From Pantoea eucrina (GTDB lineage: Bacteria > Pseudomonadota > Gammaproteobacteria > Enterobacterales > Enterobacteriaceae): a DNA stretch of 45,117 nt. A program made the position numbers and the translations under genes. Under the pieces are notes generated by a model. It was not told where the DNA came from. It saw only the letters and a program-made list of their open reading frames with translations, and did not search any database. Below, in pieces: positions 33,920-43,053 of this stretch; position 1 is the first letter of the stretch; the number at the start of each line of letters is the position of its first letter. Where the stretch lies: NCBI RefSeq assembly GCF_002095385.1, contig NZ_MIPP01000033.1, positions 1 to 45,117 on the forward strand, read 5' to 3'.

Positions 33920-34561
33920 TTAAAAACCTAAGCTGTCCAGCAGATCATCAACCTGATCCTGACTGGAAACCACGCCAGGGGCATTAGCGTGGATCTGCGG
34001 GCCGTTCAGCAGGCTGGTGGCCTCTTTGCGCGCCGCCGCGTTTGCCTCTGGCATGTTCTCCAGCAGCACCATCAGCAGCTGCCGTTCAATTTCCTGGATG
34101 ACATCCATCATGCGCTTGATCACCTGACCCGTGAGGTCCTGAAAATCCTGCGCCATCATAATATCCAGCAGCTGCTTGTTGGTGAATGACGTGTGCTGCG
34201 GCACCTCAGCGAGAAACTCACGCGTATCCGAAACCAACTCGCGCGCATCAGCAAGCTCAATCGGGTTTTCAAACCACGCATCCCAGCGCCCTTTTAACTG
34301 CGTGGCGCCCGCTTCCATCTTATCCTGATGCGGCTGTGACGCTTCCACGCTGTTCAGCGCGCGTTCTGCTGCCTGCGCCGTCATCTGTACTACATAATCC
34401 AGACGATCGCGGGCATCCGGGATCGCTTCTGCGGCTTCGGCAATCGCCTGATCCAGCCCGAGTTCACGCAGGCTGTCGCGCAGCATACGCGTCAGCGAGC
34501 CAATTCGGACAATAATGTCGTGTGCCGAGGCTTCTTCAGTTGATTTCGGAAGGTCGCTCAT
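33920..34561 (-). CDS. cheZ: chemotaxis phosphatase CheZ
   Basis: Accelerates dephosphorylation of CheY-P and so resets the motor signal. Starting at the ATG (34561) the protein has 213 residues; an adjacent GTG gives 214, but the AAGGAG spacing favours the ATG. A long helical hairpin carries the active-site acid and glutamine in [11 protein letters not shown] (Asp142 and Gln146, the Asp143 and Gln147 of E. coli), and the C-terminal CheY-docking peptide [13 protein letters not shown] is intact. It is last in the cluster, nine bases after cheY. Confidence 0.98.
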   Translation of the reverse strand: MSDLPKSTEEASAHDIIVRIGSLTRMLRDSLRELGLDQAIAEAAEAIPDARDRLDYVVQMTAQAAERALNSVEASQPHQDKMEAGATQLKGRWDAWFENPIELADARELVSDTREFLAEVPQHTSFTNKQLLDIMMAQDFQDLTGQVIKRMMDVIQEIERQLLMVLLENMPEANAAARKEATSLLNGPQIHANAPGVVSSQDQVDDLLDSLGF

Positions 34562-34570
34562 CACATCTCC

Positions 34571-34960
34571 TTACATGCCCAGTTTTTCGAATATTTTACC
34601 CAGCTTCTCTTCCAGCGTGGCGGCGGTGAAAGGTTTCACTACGTAGCCGCTGGCGCCAGCCTGAGCGGCAGCAATAATGTTCTCTTTCTTCGCTTCTGCC
34701 GTCACCATCAGCACCGGCAGCTTGCTCAGCGTGGCGTCGGCGCGAATGGTCTGCAGCAGCTGCAGGCCATCCATGTTTGGCATGTTCCAGTCAGAGACCA
34801 CGAAGTCGAAGCCGCCTGCGCGCAGTTTATTCAGCGCATCAACGCCATCCTCGGCTTCTTCAACGTTATTGAAACCCAGCTCTTTCAGCAGGTTGCGGAC
34901 GATGCGACGCATGGTGTTAAAGTCGTCCACTACCAAAAAGCGCATATTTTTATCAGCCAT
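34571..34960 (-). CDS. cheY: chemotaxis response regulator CheY
   Basis: Single-domain receiver that, when phosphorylated by CheA, binds FliM and switches flagellar rotation to clockwise. 129 residues. All functional residues are present: Asp12 and Asp13, phospho-acceptor Asp57 ([12 protein letters not shown]), Thr87 and Lys109 (GYVVKPF). An AGGAG site precedes the ATG. The gap to cheB is about 40 bases. Confidence 0.99.
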   Translation of the reverse strand: MADKNMRFLVVDDFNTMRRIVRNLLKELGFNNVEEAEDGVDALNKLRAGGFDFVVSDWNMPNMDGLQLLQTIRADATLSKLPVLMVTAEAKKENIIAAAQAGASGYVVKPFTAATLEEKLGKIFEKLGM

Positions 34961-34999
34961 ATCTACTCCTGTGTTGTCTCGTCCGGCAGGACGGGCTCG

Positions 35000-36049
35000 T
35001 TAAATTCGCAATGCCTGTCCGGCGCTAATTTTTGCCAGCATATGCTGGCTGATGTGGCCCAGATCGACCACTTCACTGGTGCCGCCCATCGCTATTGCTT
35101 CGCGCGGCATGCCAAATACCACACAGCTGGCTTCATCCTGCGCGATGGTCCAGGCGCCTGCGCGATGCATTTCCAGCATCCCGGCCGCGCCGTCATTTCC
35201 CATCCCGGTCAGAATGACGCCCACTGCATTTCGTCCTGCATTGACGGCCACCGAGCGAAACAGCACATCCACAGAGGGTTTGTGCCGGTTAACCGGCGGG
35301 CCATCATTAAGTTTTACAACGTAGTTCGCTCCGCTACGCCCCAGCTCCATATGCATTGCGCCTGGCGCGATATAGGCGTGACCCGGCAGAATACGTTCGC
35401 CATCCTCCGCCTCTTTCACGGTGATCTGGCAGAGCTTGTTCAGCCGCTCGGCAAACGAGCGGGTAAATCCCGGCGGCATATGCTGCGTGATCAGCAGCGC
35501 CGGACTGGTCGCCGGCAGCGGCTGCAGTACATGGCGGATCGCTTCCGTACCGCCGGTGGACGAGCCGATCGCAATCAGCTTTTCACTGCTGAGCAGCGGA
35601 CCCGCTTTCAGCGTGACCGGCGCCGGCGACACGGTGCGCGTATGCAGCTTCGCCCGCGCCGCGCCGCGAATTTTGTCGGCGATCATCTGGCTGTAAGCCA
35701 GCATGCCCTCGCGGATCCCCAGCTGCGGTTTCGTGACAAAATCCACCGCGCCCAGCTCCAGCGCGCGCAGCGTGACTTCCGAACCCTTACCGGTGAGAGA
35801 GGAGACCATCACCACCGGCATCGGCCGCAGACGCATCAGTTTTTCCAGAAAGTCGAGGCCATCCATACGCGGCATCTCAACATCCAGCGTCAGCACCTGC
35901 GGGTTGTACTGTTTGATTAAATCCCGCGCTACCAGCGGGTCCGGTGCCGTCGCAACCATCTCCATATCGGGATGGCTGTTGATGATCTCCGTCATCAGCT
36001 GGCGCATCAGCGCCGAGTCATCCACGCACATCACGGTGATTTTGCTCAT
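35000..36049 (-). CDS. cheB: chemoreceptor glutamate methylesterase/deamidase CheB
   Basis: Removes receptor methyl groups and deamidates glutamines, opposing CheR. 349 residues: an N-terminal receiver domain with Asp56 ([11 protein letters not shown]), a linker, and the C-terminal esterase with the triad Ser164 (GSSTGGTEA), His190 ([10 protein letters not shown]) and Asp286 (GMGNDGAAG). Phosphorylation of the receiver by CheA activates the esterase. The start overlaps the end of cheR by four bases. Confidence 0.98.
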   Translation of the reverse strand: MSKITVMCVDDSALMRQLMTEIINSHPDMEMVATAPDPLVARDLIKQYNPQVLTLDVEMPRMDGLDFLEKLMRLRPMPVVMVSSLTGKGSEVTLRALELGAVDFVTKPQLGIREGMLAYSQMIADKIRGAARAKLHTRTVSPAPVTLKAGPLLSSEKLIAIGSSTGGTEAIRHVLQPLPATSPALLITQHMPPGFTRSFAERLNKLCQITVKEAEDGERILPGHAYIAPGAMHMELGRSGANYVVKLNDGPPVNRHKPSVDVLFRSVAVNAGRNAVGVILTGMGNDGAAGMLEMHRAGAWTIAQDEASCVVFGMPREAIAMGGTSEVVDLGHISQHMLAKISAGQALRI

Positions 36050-36921
36050 CGTCTTTCCTTAGTCAGCCCATACACGGTCTGCCCGCGCAGCCAGAACTCT
36101 TTGCTGATCTGGCTGAAGTTTTCTGAATGCCCGGCAAACAGCACTCCGCCCGGCTTCAGCAGCGGAACAAAACGGCGCAGGATTTTTTCCTGAGTCTCTT
36201 TATCGAAGTAGATCATTACGTTGCGGCAAAAAATAGCGTCAAACGGGCCAGGCAGCGCCCACTCATTAGCCAGCAGATTAAGCTGCGAGTAGTGCACCAT
36301 ACCTGCCAGCTCAGGGCGGACGCGCACCATGCCTTCATGCGGGCCGGTGCCGCGCAGAAAGAAACGCTGCAGCTGCGATTGCGACAGCGTGCGCAGCTCC
36401 TCCTGGCGATAGACGCCCGCTACCGCTTTCTCCAGCACCTGCGTGTCGATGTCGCTGGCGTGAACCTGAAATTTGCCAGGTCCGGTGCCCAGCGTTTCAG
36501 CCAGCGTCATCGCAATGGAATAGGGCTCTTCGCCGGTTGACGCGGCCGTACTCCAGACGCTGTAGCTGCCGCTGCGTTTCCGGGCGTGTTCTGCCAGGAT
36601 CGGGAAATGATGCGCTTCGCGAAAAAACGAGGTCAGGTTAGTGGTCAGCGCATTGATAAACGCCTGCCACTCCGCGCTGTTTGGATCCTGTTCAAGCAGC
36701 GCCAGATAGCGGCCGAAATCGTCGATATTCAGCGTCCGCAGCCGGCGAACCAGGCGGTTGTAGACCATCTCACGCTTATGATCGGCCAGGACAATACCCG
36801 CGCGCTGATAGATCAGCTGGCTGATACGACGAAAGTGCGTATCGGAAAGCGGCAGACGCTGTACCATCTGCGCAAGCAGCGTGGTCGGCTCATTTTGATC
36901 GAGGAACGTCGATTTCTTCAT
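36046..36921 (-). CDS. cheR: chemotaxis protein methyltransferase CheR
   Basis: Methylates receptor glutamates with S-adenosylmethionine. 291 residues: an N-terminal helical domain ([21 protein letters not shown]) and a Rossmann-type methyltransferase domain with the SAM-binding [25 protein letters not shown] and [11 protein letters not shown], plus the beta-subdomain that binds the receptor C-terminal WETF. It follows the third receptor gene by about 100 bases containing two hairpins. The ribosome-binding site is weak. Confidence 0.97.
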   Translation of the reverse strand: MKKSTFLDQNEPTTLLAQMVQRLPLSDTHFRRISQLIYQRAGIVLADHKREMVYNRLVRRLRTLNIDDFGRYLALLEQDPNSAEWQAFINALTTNLTSFFREAHHFPILAEHARKRSGSYSVWSTAASTGEEPYSIAMTLAETLGTGPGKFQVHASDIDTQVLEKAVAGVYRQEELRTLSQSQLQRFFLRGTGPHEGMVRVRPELAGMVHYSQLNLLANEWALPGPFDAIFCRNVMIYFDKETQEKILRRFVPLLKPGGVLFAGHSENFSQISKEFWLRGQTVYGLTKERR

Positions 36922-36978
36922 CTCGGGCCATCCGGCAACAAACTGTTAAGTGATAGTTCTCTGATTGCTACGCTGCTG

Positions 36979-37018
36979 CCGGTACTTACCGGGTAAGCGG
37001 GCCGCCCAAAGCGGCCCG
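36979..37018 (-). repeat. two adjacent hairpins between the Tsr-like receptor gene and cheR
   Basis: CCGGTA-CT-TACCGG (36979-36992) and CGGGCCGC (36998-37005) with GCGGCCCG (37011-37018) lie back to back, the second six bases after the receptor stop codon. No T-run follows, so they may only reduce readthrough or stabilise mRNA ends before cheR. Confidence 0.5.
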
Positions 37019-37024
37019 GCTGCA

Positions 37025-38704
37025 TTAAAAGGTTTCCCAGTTATCATCAGCGCCGCGTGCGCCAGTAGCGGGTGCCAGCGCTTTTTGCGCAACCGGCGAT
37101 ACCTTTTTTAACGCTGTAGATACGTTAACGGCCTGCGCGACAAATTCTTTACCAATATTGAACACGGCAACGGATTGTTTCAGGCGGCTGGCCTGCTCTT
37201 CCAGAGCGGCAGCGGCCGTCGCAGACTCTTCAACCAGCGCGGCGTTTTGCTGTGTTACCCGGTCCATTTCCGTCACGGCCACGCCCACCTGGTCGATACC
37301 TTTGCTCTGCTCATCGGAGGCGGAGGCGATTTCACCCATGATATCGGTCACTCGCGTTACGGCGCTGACGATCTCACTCATGGTTTCACCTGCGCTTTCG
37401 ACCAGCACCGAGCCGGTGTTAACGCGGCTGACAGAGTCTTCAATCAGCGCTTTGATCTCTTTCGCCGCCTGAGCGCTGCGCTGTGCCAGACTGCGCACTT
37501 CACCTGCAACCACCGCAAACCCGCGTCCCTGTTCACCGGCGCGTGCCGCTTCTACGGCAGCGTTCAGCGCCAGGATATTGGTCTGGAATGCGATACCGTC
37601 AATAACGCTGGTGATGTCCGCAATTTTCTTCGAGCTGCCGGCGATATCTTTCATGGTGCTCACCACGCCATCGACCACTTTGCCGCCCTGCTGCGCGGTC
37701 TCTGAGGCGTTAAGCGCCAGCTGCGAGGCCTGACGTGCATTTTCTGCATTCAGTCTCACCGTGGCGGTAAGCTGCTCCATGCTGGCAGCCGTCTGCTCCA
37801 GCGAAGCCGCCTGCTGTTCGGTACGGGAAGAGAGGTCGTTATTGCCCATCGCGATTTCACTCGCGCCGGTATAGATAGCGTCAGATCCATCGCGTACGGT
37901 ACGCACCGTGCGCGCCAGCTCCTGCTGCATCTCTGCCAGCGAACTGAGCAGATCGCCCACTTCGTTACGTACGCTGACGTCAATACTCTGGGTCAGATCG
38001 CCCCGCGCAATGTGGCGGATATGTTCAATGCTCTGCTTCAGCGGCCGGATCAGCGCTGAGCGCATTCCGCTCCAGACCAGCATAATCACCAGCAGCGTCA
38101 CCAGCAGGGTGCCCAGCACCAGCATAATGGCGTGACGATATGCGCTCTCATTGGCGTCAACGCCCTGCTGCGCCAGGCCAAGGTTAGTAGTGAGCCAGGC
38201 GTTGTAATCCTTTTCAAATTTGTCCTGCAGACTCTGCGTAGGCTGATCGACAAACCCTTTGAAGTTGCCTGAGCCGAGGAAAACCACCAGCTCAGCCAGC
38301 GCATCGCGGTAGGCTTTATAGTTGGCCTGCAGCGCCAGCACGTTCGCAGCGCTTTTGCCCTGCTCCGAAAGGCTGGCATTAAAATCGGCAAAGCCCGCAT
38401 CGGCGGTTTGCAGCTCCTCATTGGCGAGCGCAACCAGCTCTTTCACCGTGGCCCCCGATCCTGCCATCTGGCTATCCTGTAAATAGCGAATACCGGCGCG
38501 GTTTAGCGTATTACGCGCCTGCACCAGCGATACCCAGGAGGTGCCCATGGCGCGCTGCAGGGTACTGAGGCGCTGGTTATAGGCAAAATTATCTTTATCA
38601 GCTTTTACCGTTGAGAAGAACATCCCACCGGAAAAGAGCTGCAGCAGCGCAAACAGCGCCAGCACGCAGAGCAGGCCGGAAACAACACGAATACGACTAA
38701 ACAT
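37025..38704 (-). CDS. methyl-accepting chemotaxis protein, Tsr-like
   Basis: Transmembrane chemoreceptor of 559 residues from the ATG at 38704 (GAGGTGTTT site): TM1 about 7-29, periplasmic four-helix sensor about 30-190, TM2 about 190-212, HAMP, and the long coiled-coil signalling domain with the hairpin tip [38 protein letters not shown]. The sensor keeps Arg64, Asn68, Arg69 and Arg73 ([16 protein letters not shown]) and the QPTQ block, closest to the serine receptor Tsr. The C-terminus ends NWETF, the tether for CheR and CheB. It is preceded by a sigma-28 promoter. Confidence 0.93.
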   Translation of the reverse strand: MFSRIRVVSGLLCVLALFALLQLFSGGMFFSTVKADKDNFAYNQRLSTLQRAMGTSWVSLVQARNTLNRAGIRYLQDSQMAGSGATVKELVALANEELQTADAGFADFNASLSEQGKSAANVLALQANYKAYRDALAELVVFLGSGNFKGFVDQPTQSLQDKFEKDYNAWLTTNLGLAQQGVDANESAYRHAIMLVLGTLLVTLLVIMLVWSGMRSALIRPLKQSIEHIRHIARGDLTQSIDVSVRNEVGDLLSSLAEMQQELARTVRTVRDGSDAIYTGASEIAMGNNDLSSRTEQQAASLEQTAASMEQLTATVRLNAENARQASQLALNASETAQQGGKVVDGVVSTMKDIAGSSKKIADITSVIDGIAFQTNILALNAAVEAARAGEQGRGFAVVAGEVRSLAQRSAQAAKEIKALIEDSVSRVNTGSVLVESAGETMSEIVSAVTRVTDIMGEIASASDEQSKGIDQVGVAVTEMDRVTQQNAALVEESATAAAALEEQASRLKQSVAVFNIGKEFVAQAVNVSTALKKVSPVAQKALAPATGARGADDNWETF

Positions 38705-38735
38705 AAACACCTCATTGGTTGGCGGATCGCTGTAG

Positions 38736-38762
38736 TTATCGGCGTGGATGAGGGGATCTTTA
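38736..38762 (-). promoter_or_regulatory. sigma-28 (FliA) promoter of the Tsr-like receptor gene
   Basis: On the minus strand TAAAGATC is followed after exactly 11 bases by a perfect GCCGATAA, matching the FliA consensus TAAAGTTT-N11-GCCGATAA. It ends 32 bp before the receptor ATG. This should place the receptor and downstream cheRBYZ in the late flagellar class. Confidence 0.9.
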
Positions 38763-38929
38763 TGCACGCGGCACGCAGTTTATGCGTTGGGTGCAGAGGT
38801 GGCAGTAAGGCAGACCGGGCCAGGAGCGCATTAATGCGCTCCCTGCGGGATTAACGGGCTGGCATTCATGCCGGTGTCTGATTAGCCGTGAATGCGCAGT
38901 GTATAAGCATGCAGGGTCGGCATTTATGC
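38759..38929. repeat. cluster of TTNATGC elements, three within GCATTNATGC palindromes
   Basis: TTTATGC at 38759-38765 and 38779-38785, GCATTAATGC at 38828-38837 (inside the 20-bp perfect palindrome 38823-38842), GCATTCATGC at 38862-38871 and GCATTTATGC at 38920-38929. All five lie between the two receptor genes, and the first overlaps the -35 of the sigma-28 promoter. I recognise no known repeat or regulator. Confidence 0.5.
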
Positions 38930-38945
38930 GACCTGGTAAAATCCC

Positions 38946-40622
38946 TTAAAACGTTTCCCAGTTCGTATCGCTGGCCGGGGCGGCGGTAGCGGCTTTGCGC
39001 GCCGGGCTGCGCAGCGGCTGCGGTTTTCTGCTCTCTGTCAGACGCTGAGCGGCCGGCGCTGCAGTACGCGGAATATGAAACACGGCAACCGACTGACTCA
39101 GCCTGCTCGCCTGCGCTTCCAGTGACGCGGCGGCGGCGGCGGACTCCTCGACCAGAGCGGCGTTCTGCTGCGTCACGCGATCCATCTCAGTGACCGCGTG
39201 ACCCACCTGATCAATACCGCGACTCTGTTCATCTGACGCCGAGGCGATCTCGCCCATGATATCGGTGACGCGCGTGACGGCACCGACAATATCGCTCATG
39301 GTGTCACCGGCGGTACCGACCAGCTGCGAACCGGCGTTAACCCGCGTGACCGACTCTTCAATCAGCCCTTTGATCTCTTTCGCCGCCTGAGCGCTGCGCT
39401 GTGCCAGACTGCGCACCTCACCCGCCACGACAGCAAAGCCGCGGCCCTGCTCACCGGCGCGTGCCGCTTCAACGGCAGCGTTGAGCGCCAGAATATTCGT
39501 CTGGAACGCAATGCCGTCGATAACGCTGATAATGTCGGCAATCTTCTTTGAACTGCCGGCAATATCACTCATGGTGCGCACAACACCTTCCACCACGTCA
39601 CCGCCTTTACGGGCAGTATCAGAAGCGCTCAGCGCCAGCTGCGACGCCTGACGGGCATTTTCAGCGTTCTGTTTTACCGTAGCGGTCAGCTGTTCCATGC
39701 TGGCAGCCGTCTGTTCCAGCGAGGCCGCCTGCTCTTCGGTGCGGGCGGAAAGGTCATTGTTGCCGGCAGAGATTTCGCTGGCACCGGTGAAAATCGCATC
39801 GGAGCCGTCGCGCACATCGCTGACGGTACGCACCAGCGACTGCTGCATCTCATGCAGGCTGGCCGCCAGCTGGCTCATCTCATTGCGTCCTTCCACCTGA
39901 ATCGGCTGGGTCAGGTCGCCGGATGCGATATGTCGGATATGCCCCAGCAGCGCGTGCAGCGGACGGATCAGCACCACCCGCAGGCCAAACCAGCAGCCCG
40001 CGATCACCGCGATCACCACGACCATCACCGCGGCCAGCAGCCACATCATGGTGGTAAAGGCGCGCTGGTTCTGGACGACGCCTTTCGCCGCGAGTTCCGC
40101 CTGGGCAGTACGCCACTCTTCATAGGTCGCTTTCATTTTGACCTGGCGCGCCTCAATATTCTGCGCAAACATACCCTGCAGATCGTTGGCTTTCAGGCGA
40201 TCGAGCATCGCTTTCAGGCCGTCGTTAAACGCGTTGTAGTCAGACTCCAGCCGTTCGGTTAAGGCTTCCGGCAGGCCCGGTGTGGAAGGAAGGTTGTAGT
40301 AACGCTGGTAGTGCTCTGCGGCCACGCTCAGCTGCTTTTCCGTCTGGGCAATCAGCGCATTGAGCTGTCCGCCGTTGGTTTGCGCTGCCATACTGCCCTG
40401 CATACGCAGCATGGCGCGGTTGAGCACGGTGCGGGTCTGATTAAGCTCAATCCACGCATCCGACATAGCGGCAACATTATTGGTAGAGGTCTGTGCGACG
40501 GCAAACGCCTCTTTATCTTTGTTCAGCGCTGACCAGAACAGGCCGCCCGAGAGCAGCTGCAGCGCGCCAAAAATCAGCAGCACGGCGATCAGACTGGTAA
40601 CGACGTTGATACGTTTTAACAT
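38946..40622 (-). CDS. methyl-accepting chemotaxis protein, Tar/Tsr class
   Basis: 558-residue receptor with the same architecture as its neighbours: TM1 (about 9-30), sensor, TM2 (about 190-215), HAMP and a signalling domain almost identical to that of the gene downstream. The ligand-pocket arginines Arg64, Arg69 and Arg73 ([14 protein letters not shown]) of the amino-acid receptors are kept, but the rest of the sensor (e.g. [20 protein letters not shown]) is unlike E. coli Tar or Tsr, so the ligand is not predictable. Ends NWETF. GGAG precedes the ATG and a probable sigma-28 promoter lies upstream. Confidence 0.93.
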   Translation of the reverse strand: MLKRINVVTSLIAVLLIFGALQLLSGGLFWSALNKDKEAFAVAQTSTNNVAAMSDAWIELNQTRTVLNRAMLRMQGSMAAQTNGGQLNALIAQTEKQLSVAAEHYQRYYNLPSTPGLPEALTERLESDYNAFNDGLKAMLDRLKANDLQGMFAQNIEARQVKMKATYEEWRTAQAELAAKGVVQNQRAFTTMMWLLAAVMVVVIAVIAGCWFGLRVVLIRPLHALLGHIRHIASGDLTQPIQVEGRNEMSQLAASLHEMQQSLVRTVSDVRDGSDAIFTGASEISAGNNDLSARTEEQAASLEQTAASMEQLTATVKQNAENARQASQLALSASDTARKGGDVVEGVVRTMSDIAGSSKKIADIISVIDGIAFQTNILALNAAVEAARAGEQGRGFAVVAGEVRSLAQRSAQAAKEIKGLIEESVTRVNAGSQLVGTAGDTMSDIVGAVTRVTDIMGEIASASDEQSRGIDQVGHAVTEMDRVTQQNAALVEESAAAAASLEAQASRLSQSVAVFHIPRTAAPAAQRLTESRKPQPLRSPARKAATAAPASDTNWETF

Positions 40623-40652
40623 GGTGTCTCCAGGAAGAATTTTGACACCCTG

Positions 40653-40679
40653 TTATCGACGCCAGCCGCAATTAATTGA
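40653..40679 (-). promoter_or_regulatory. probable sigma-28 promoter of the middle receptor gene
   Basis: On the minus strand TCAATTAA, 11 bases, GTCGATAA: seven of eight -10 positions match GCCGATAA, but the -35 half is weak. It ends 30 bp before the receptor ATG, the same distance class as the strong sigma-28 site at the next gene. Confidence 0.55.
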
Positions 40680-40742
40680 GGCGGTTTACGCTTCTTTGCG
40701 CCAGTCTGGTCCTATTGAAGCTTTTGAGCCTGATTAATAACT

Positions 40743-40778
40743 AAAAAAACTGCCCTCCGTCACGCATGACAGAGGGCA
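40743..40778 (-). terminator. terminator after the first receptor gene
   Basis: On the minus strand TGCCCTC pairs with GAGGGCA, with an inner GTCA/TGAC extension around a TGCG loop, and is followed by GTTTTTTT. It begins ten bases after the stop codon of the receptor gene ending at 40788. Confidence 0.85.
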
Positions 40779-40787
40779 TAACGACAC

Positions 40788-42464
40788 TCAGAAGGTTTCC
40801 CAGTGGCTCTCTGCGCCTGTGGTCGTGGCCGCACGACGCGGTGCGGCAGCAACTGCAACTGCAGGCGGGGCAATCTGCGGATGACGCACGCCAGTCACCT
40901 GCGCAGCGCCTCGCGTAATGCGGAACAGCGCCACCGACTGGCTGAGGCGGCTGGCCTGCGCCTCCAGTGAAGCAGCAGCTGAGGCCGACTCTTCAACCAG
41001 CGCCGCGTTTTGCTGAGTGACCCGATCCATTTCAGTGACCGCGTGACCCACCTGATCGATACCCCGGCTCTGCTCGTCAGACGCTGAAGCAATTTCGCCC
41101 ATGATATCGGTGACGCGCGTCACCGCACTGACTATCTCACCCATGGTCTCACCGGCGCTCTCTACCAGCACGGAACCACTATTAACGCGCCGGACTGAGT
41201 CTTCAATCAGCCCTTTGATCTCTTTGGCCGCCTGAGCGCTGCGCTGCGCCAGACTGCGTACCTCACCGGCCACAACGGCAAAGCCGCGGCCCTGCTCGCC
41301 AGCGCGGGCGGCTTCCACCGCAGCGTTAAGCGCCAGAATATTGGTCTGAAATGCAATGCCGTCAATGACGCTGATAATGTCAGCGATTTTCTTTGAACTG
41401 CCGGCAATATCTTTCATTGTCGAGACTACGCCCTCGACAACCGTGCCGCCTTTCTGCGCCGTGCCTGAAGCGGTCAGCGCCAGCTGCGACGCCTGACGGG
41501 CATTTTCAGCATTCTGCTTCACCGTTGCCGTCAGCTGCTCCATGCTGGCCGCCGTCTGCTCCAGTGATGCAGCCTGCTGCTCGGTGCGCGCCGAAAGATC
41601 GTTATTACCGGCGGAGATCTCACTCGCCCCGGTAAAGATCGCATCTGCGCCGTCGCGCACGTCGCTGACCGTGCGCGTCAGCGCCTGCTGCATCTCATGC
41701 AGGCTGGTGGCCAGCTGACTCATCTCATTGCGCCCGGTGATGGTAATCGGCTGGGTAAGATCGCCCTGCGCAATATGCCGGATATGCTGGATGCTCTGAT
41801 TAAGCGGCTGGATGAGTATCCGGCGCAGCCCGAACCAGCACAGAACACCAACGGCAATCACGACGGTCATAACGGCACCAATCAGCCAGAGCATACGGGC
41901 ATAAGCCGCGCTGTTTTCTTCTGCGCCAGCCTGCGTAAGACGGTTCTGGTCGGCCCGCCAGCGCGTGTAATCAGCGTAAAAGGCGCTCTGGCTGGGCGCT
42001 ACCGGCGCTTTATAGGCCTGTACCATATCTTTATTTTGCAGCGCGGCCTGCATTGCAGCCAGCGCCTGACTGTAAGCGCTGTAGCTCTGCTCCAGCTGCT
42101 GATTAAGCTGTTTATCCAGCCCCGGCGTATCAGGCAGATTACGGAACAGAGTAAAGTTGTCCGCAGCTCGCTGCTGGAAATCCCGACTCTGTAAGTAAAG
42201 TTCGCTGACATCAGCCTCTTTCCCCTCCAGTTTACCGGTAGTGATGCGCAGCAGCATACGCGTCAACACCACCCGGCTCTGGTTAAGGCTCATATAAGCA
42301 TCGGTGATCGCCGCAAGATTCTGCGCAGAGAGCTGTGAGGCCGAAAAACTGGTTTTGTCATGATGCAGTGCGCGGATAAACAGCGATCCGGACGTCAGCT
42401 GCAGGGCAGCAAAAAGCACCAGTACCACCAGCAGGCTGGTGACAACACGAATTCGGGTAAACAT
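40788..42464 (-). CDS. methyl-accepting chemotaxis protein with HWETF terminus
   Basis: 558-residue receptor from the ATG at 42464 (GGA seven bases upstream; another ATG at 42476 would add four residues). TM1 about 8-28, sensor domain, TM2 about 190-213, HAMP, and the same highly conserved signalling domain. Pocket arginines Arg64, Arg69 and Arg73 are present but position 68 is threonine ([14 protein letters not shown]), different from its paralogues. The C-terminal pentapeptide is HWETF instead of NWETF. It directly follows cheW, the place of tar in E. coli, but the sensor is diverged and the ligand unknown. Confidence 0.92.
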   Translation of the reverse strand: MFTRIRVVTSLLVVLVLFAALQLTSGSLFIRALHHDKTSFSASQLSAQNLAAITDAYMSLNQSRVVLTRMLLRITTGKLEGKEADVSELYLQSRDFQQRAADNFTLFRNLPDTPGLDKQLNQQLEQSYSAYSQALAAMQAALQNKDMVQAYKAPVAPSQSAFYADYTRWRADQNRLTQAGAEENSAAYARMLWLIGAVMTVVIAVGVLCWFGLRRILIQPLNQSIQHIRHIAQGDLTQPITITGRNEMSQLATSLHEMQQALTRTVSDVRDGADAIFTGASEISAGNNDLSARTEQQAASLEQTAASMEQLTATVKQNAENARQASQLALTASGTAQKGGTVVEGVVSTMKDIAGSSKKIADIISVIDGIAFQTNILALNAAVEAARAGEQGRGFAVVAGEVRSLAQRSAQAAKEIKGLIEDSVRRVNSGSVLVESAGETMGEIVSAVTRVTDIMGEIASASDEQSRGIDQVGHAVTEMDRVTQQNAALVEESASAAASLEAQASRLSQSVALFRITRGAAQVTGVRHPQIAPPAVAVAAAPRRAATTTGAESHWETF

Positions 42465-42493
42465 AATGGGGTCCATCGAAACAGGATAGTGGT

Positions 42494-42522
42494 AAAGAAA
42501 AAGGGCCGCTCTGAGGCGGCCC
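42494..42522 (-). terminator. terminator between cheW and the first receptor gene
   Basis: On the minus strand GGGCCGC and GCGGCCC (42503-42509 and 42516-42522) form a 7-bp GC stem with a six-base loop and run into TTTTTCTTT. It begins 11 bases after the cheW stop codon. No sigma-28 promoter is visible between it and the receptor start, so readthrough is needed for that gene. Confidence 0.8.
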
Positions 42523-42533
42523 GGCGGTAAGGT

Positions 42534-43031
42534 TTATACGCTGCGCAGCGTATCCATCAGCGCCATCTCTTCGCTGCTGAGCAGCTTTTCAATGTCGACC
42601 AGAATCAGCATGCGCTCGCCCAGCGCGCCGAGTCCGGTCAGATACTCGGTAGACATCGTCACGGCGAACTCCGGTGCCGGCCGGATCTGCTCATGCGTCA
42701 GCGACAGCACATCGGAAACGCCATCCACCACAATGCCGACCACGCGATGCTCCAGATTGAGCACAATCACCACGGTGTTATCGTTGTACTCGACGTCCGG
42801 CTGCGAAAACTTCACGCGCAGGTCGATAATTGGCACGATGACGCCGCGCAGATTGGTCACCCCTTTGATAAATTCCGGCGTATTGGCGATGCGCGTGACC
42901 TGATCGTAGCCGCGGATCTCCTGTACTTTAAGAATATCGATGCCGTACTCTTCATCACCCAGGGTGAATACCAGAAACTCCTGGCCGACGGTTTCGCCAG
43001 CGATTTTGGTCACGGTTGCCATGTCAGTCAT
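42534..43031 (-). CDS. cheW: chemotaxis coupling protein CheW
   Basis: SH3-like adaptor that links receptors to CheA in the chemosensory array. 165 residues, nearly identical to the E. coli protein through [55 protein letters not shown] and [18 protein letters not shown]; only the extreme C-terminus differs. It lies 22 bases after cheA with AAAGGG before the ATG. Confidence 0.98.
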   Translation of the reverse strand: MTDMATVTKIAGETVGQEFLVFTLGDEEYGIDILKVQEIRGYDQVTRIANTPEFIKGVTNLRGVIVPIIDLRVKFSQPDVEYNDNTVVIVLNLEHRVVGIVVDGVSDVLSLTHEQIRPAPEFAVTMSTEYLTGLGALGERMLILVDIEKLLSSEEMALMDTLRSV

Positions 43032-43053
43032 TTTTTTGCCCTTTATTTATCAG

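Noticed and set aside
35042..35920. Forward open frame of 292 codons opposite cheB
   Set aside because: Shadow of cheB; Arg/His/Gln-rich composition is typical of antisense frames.
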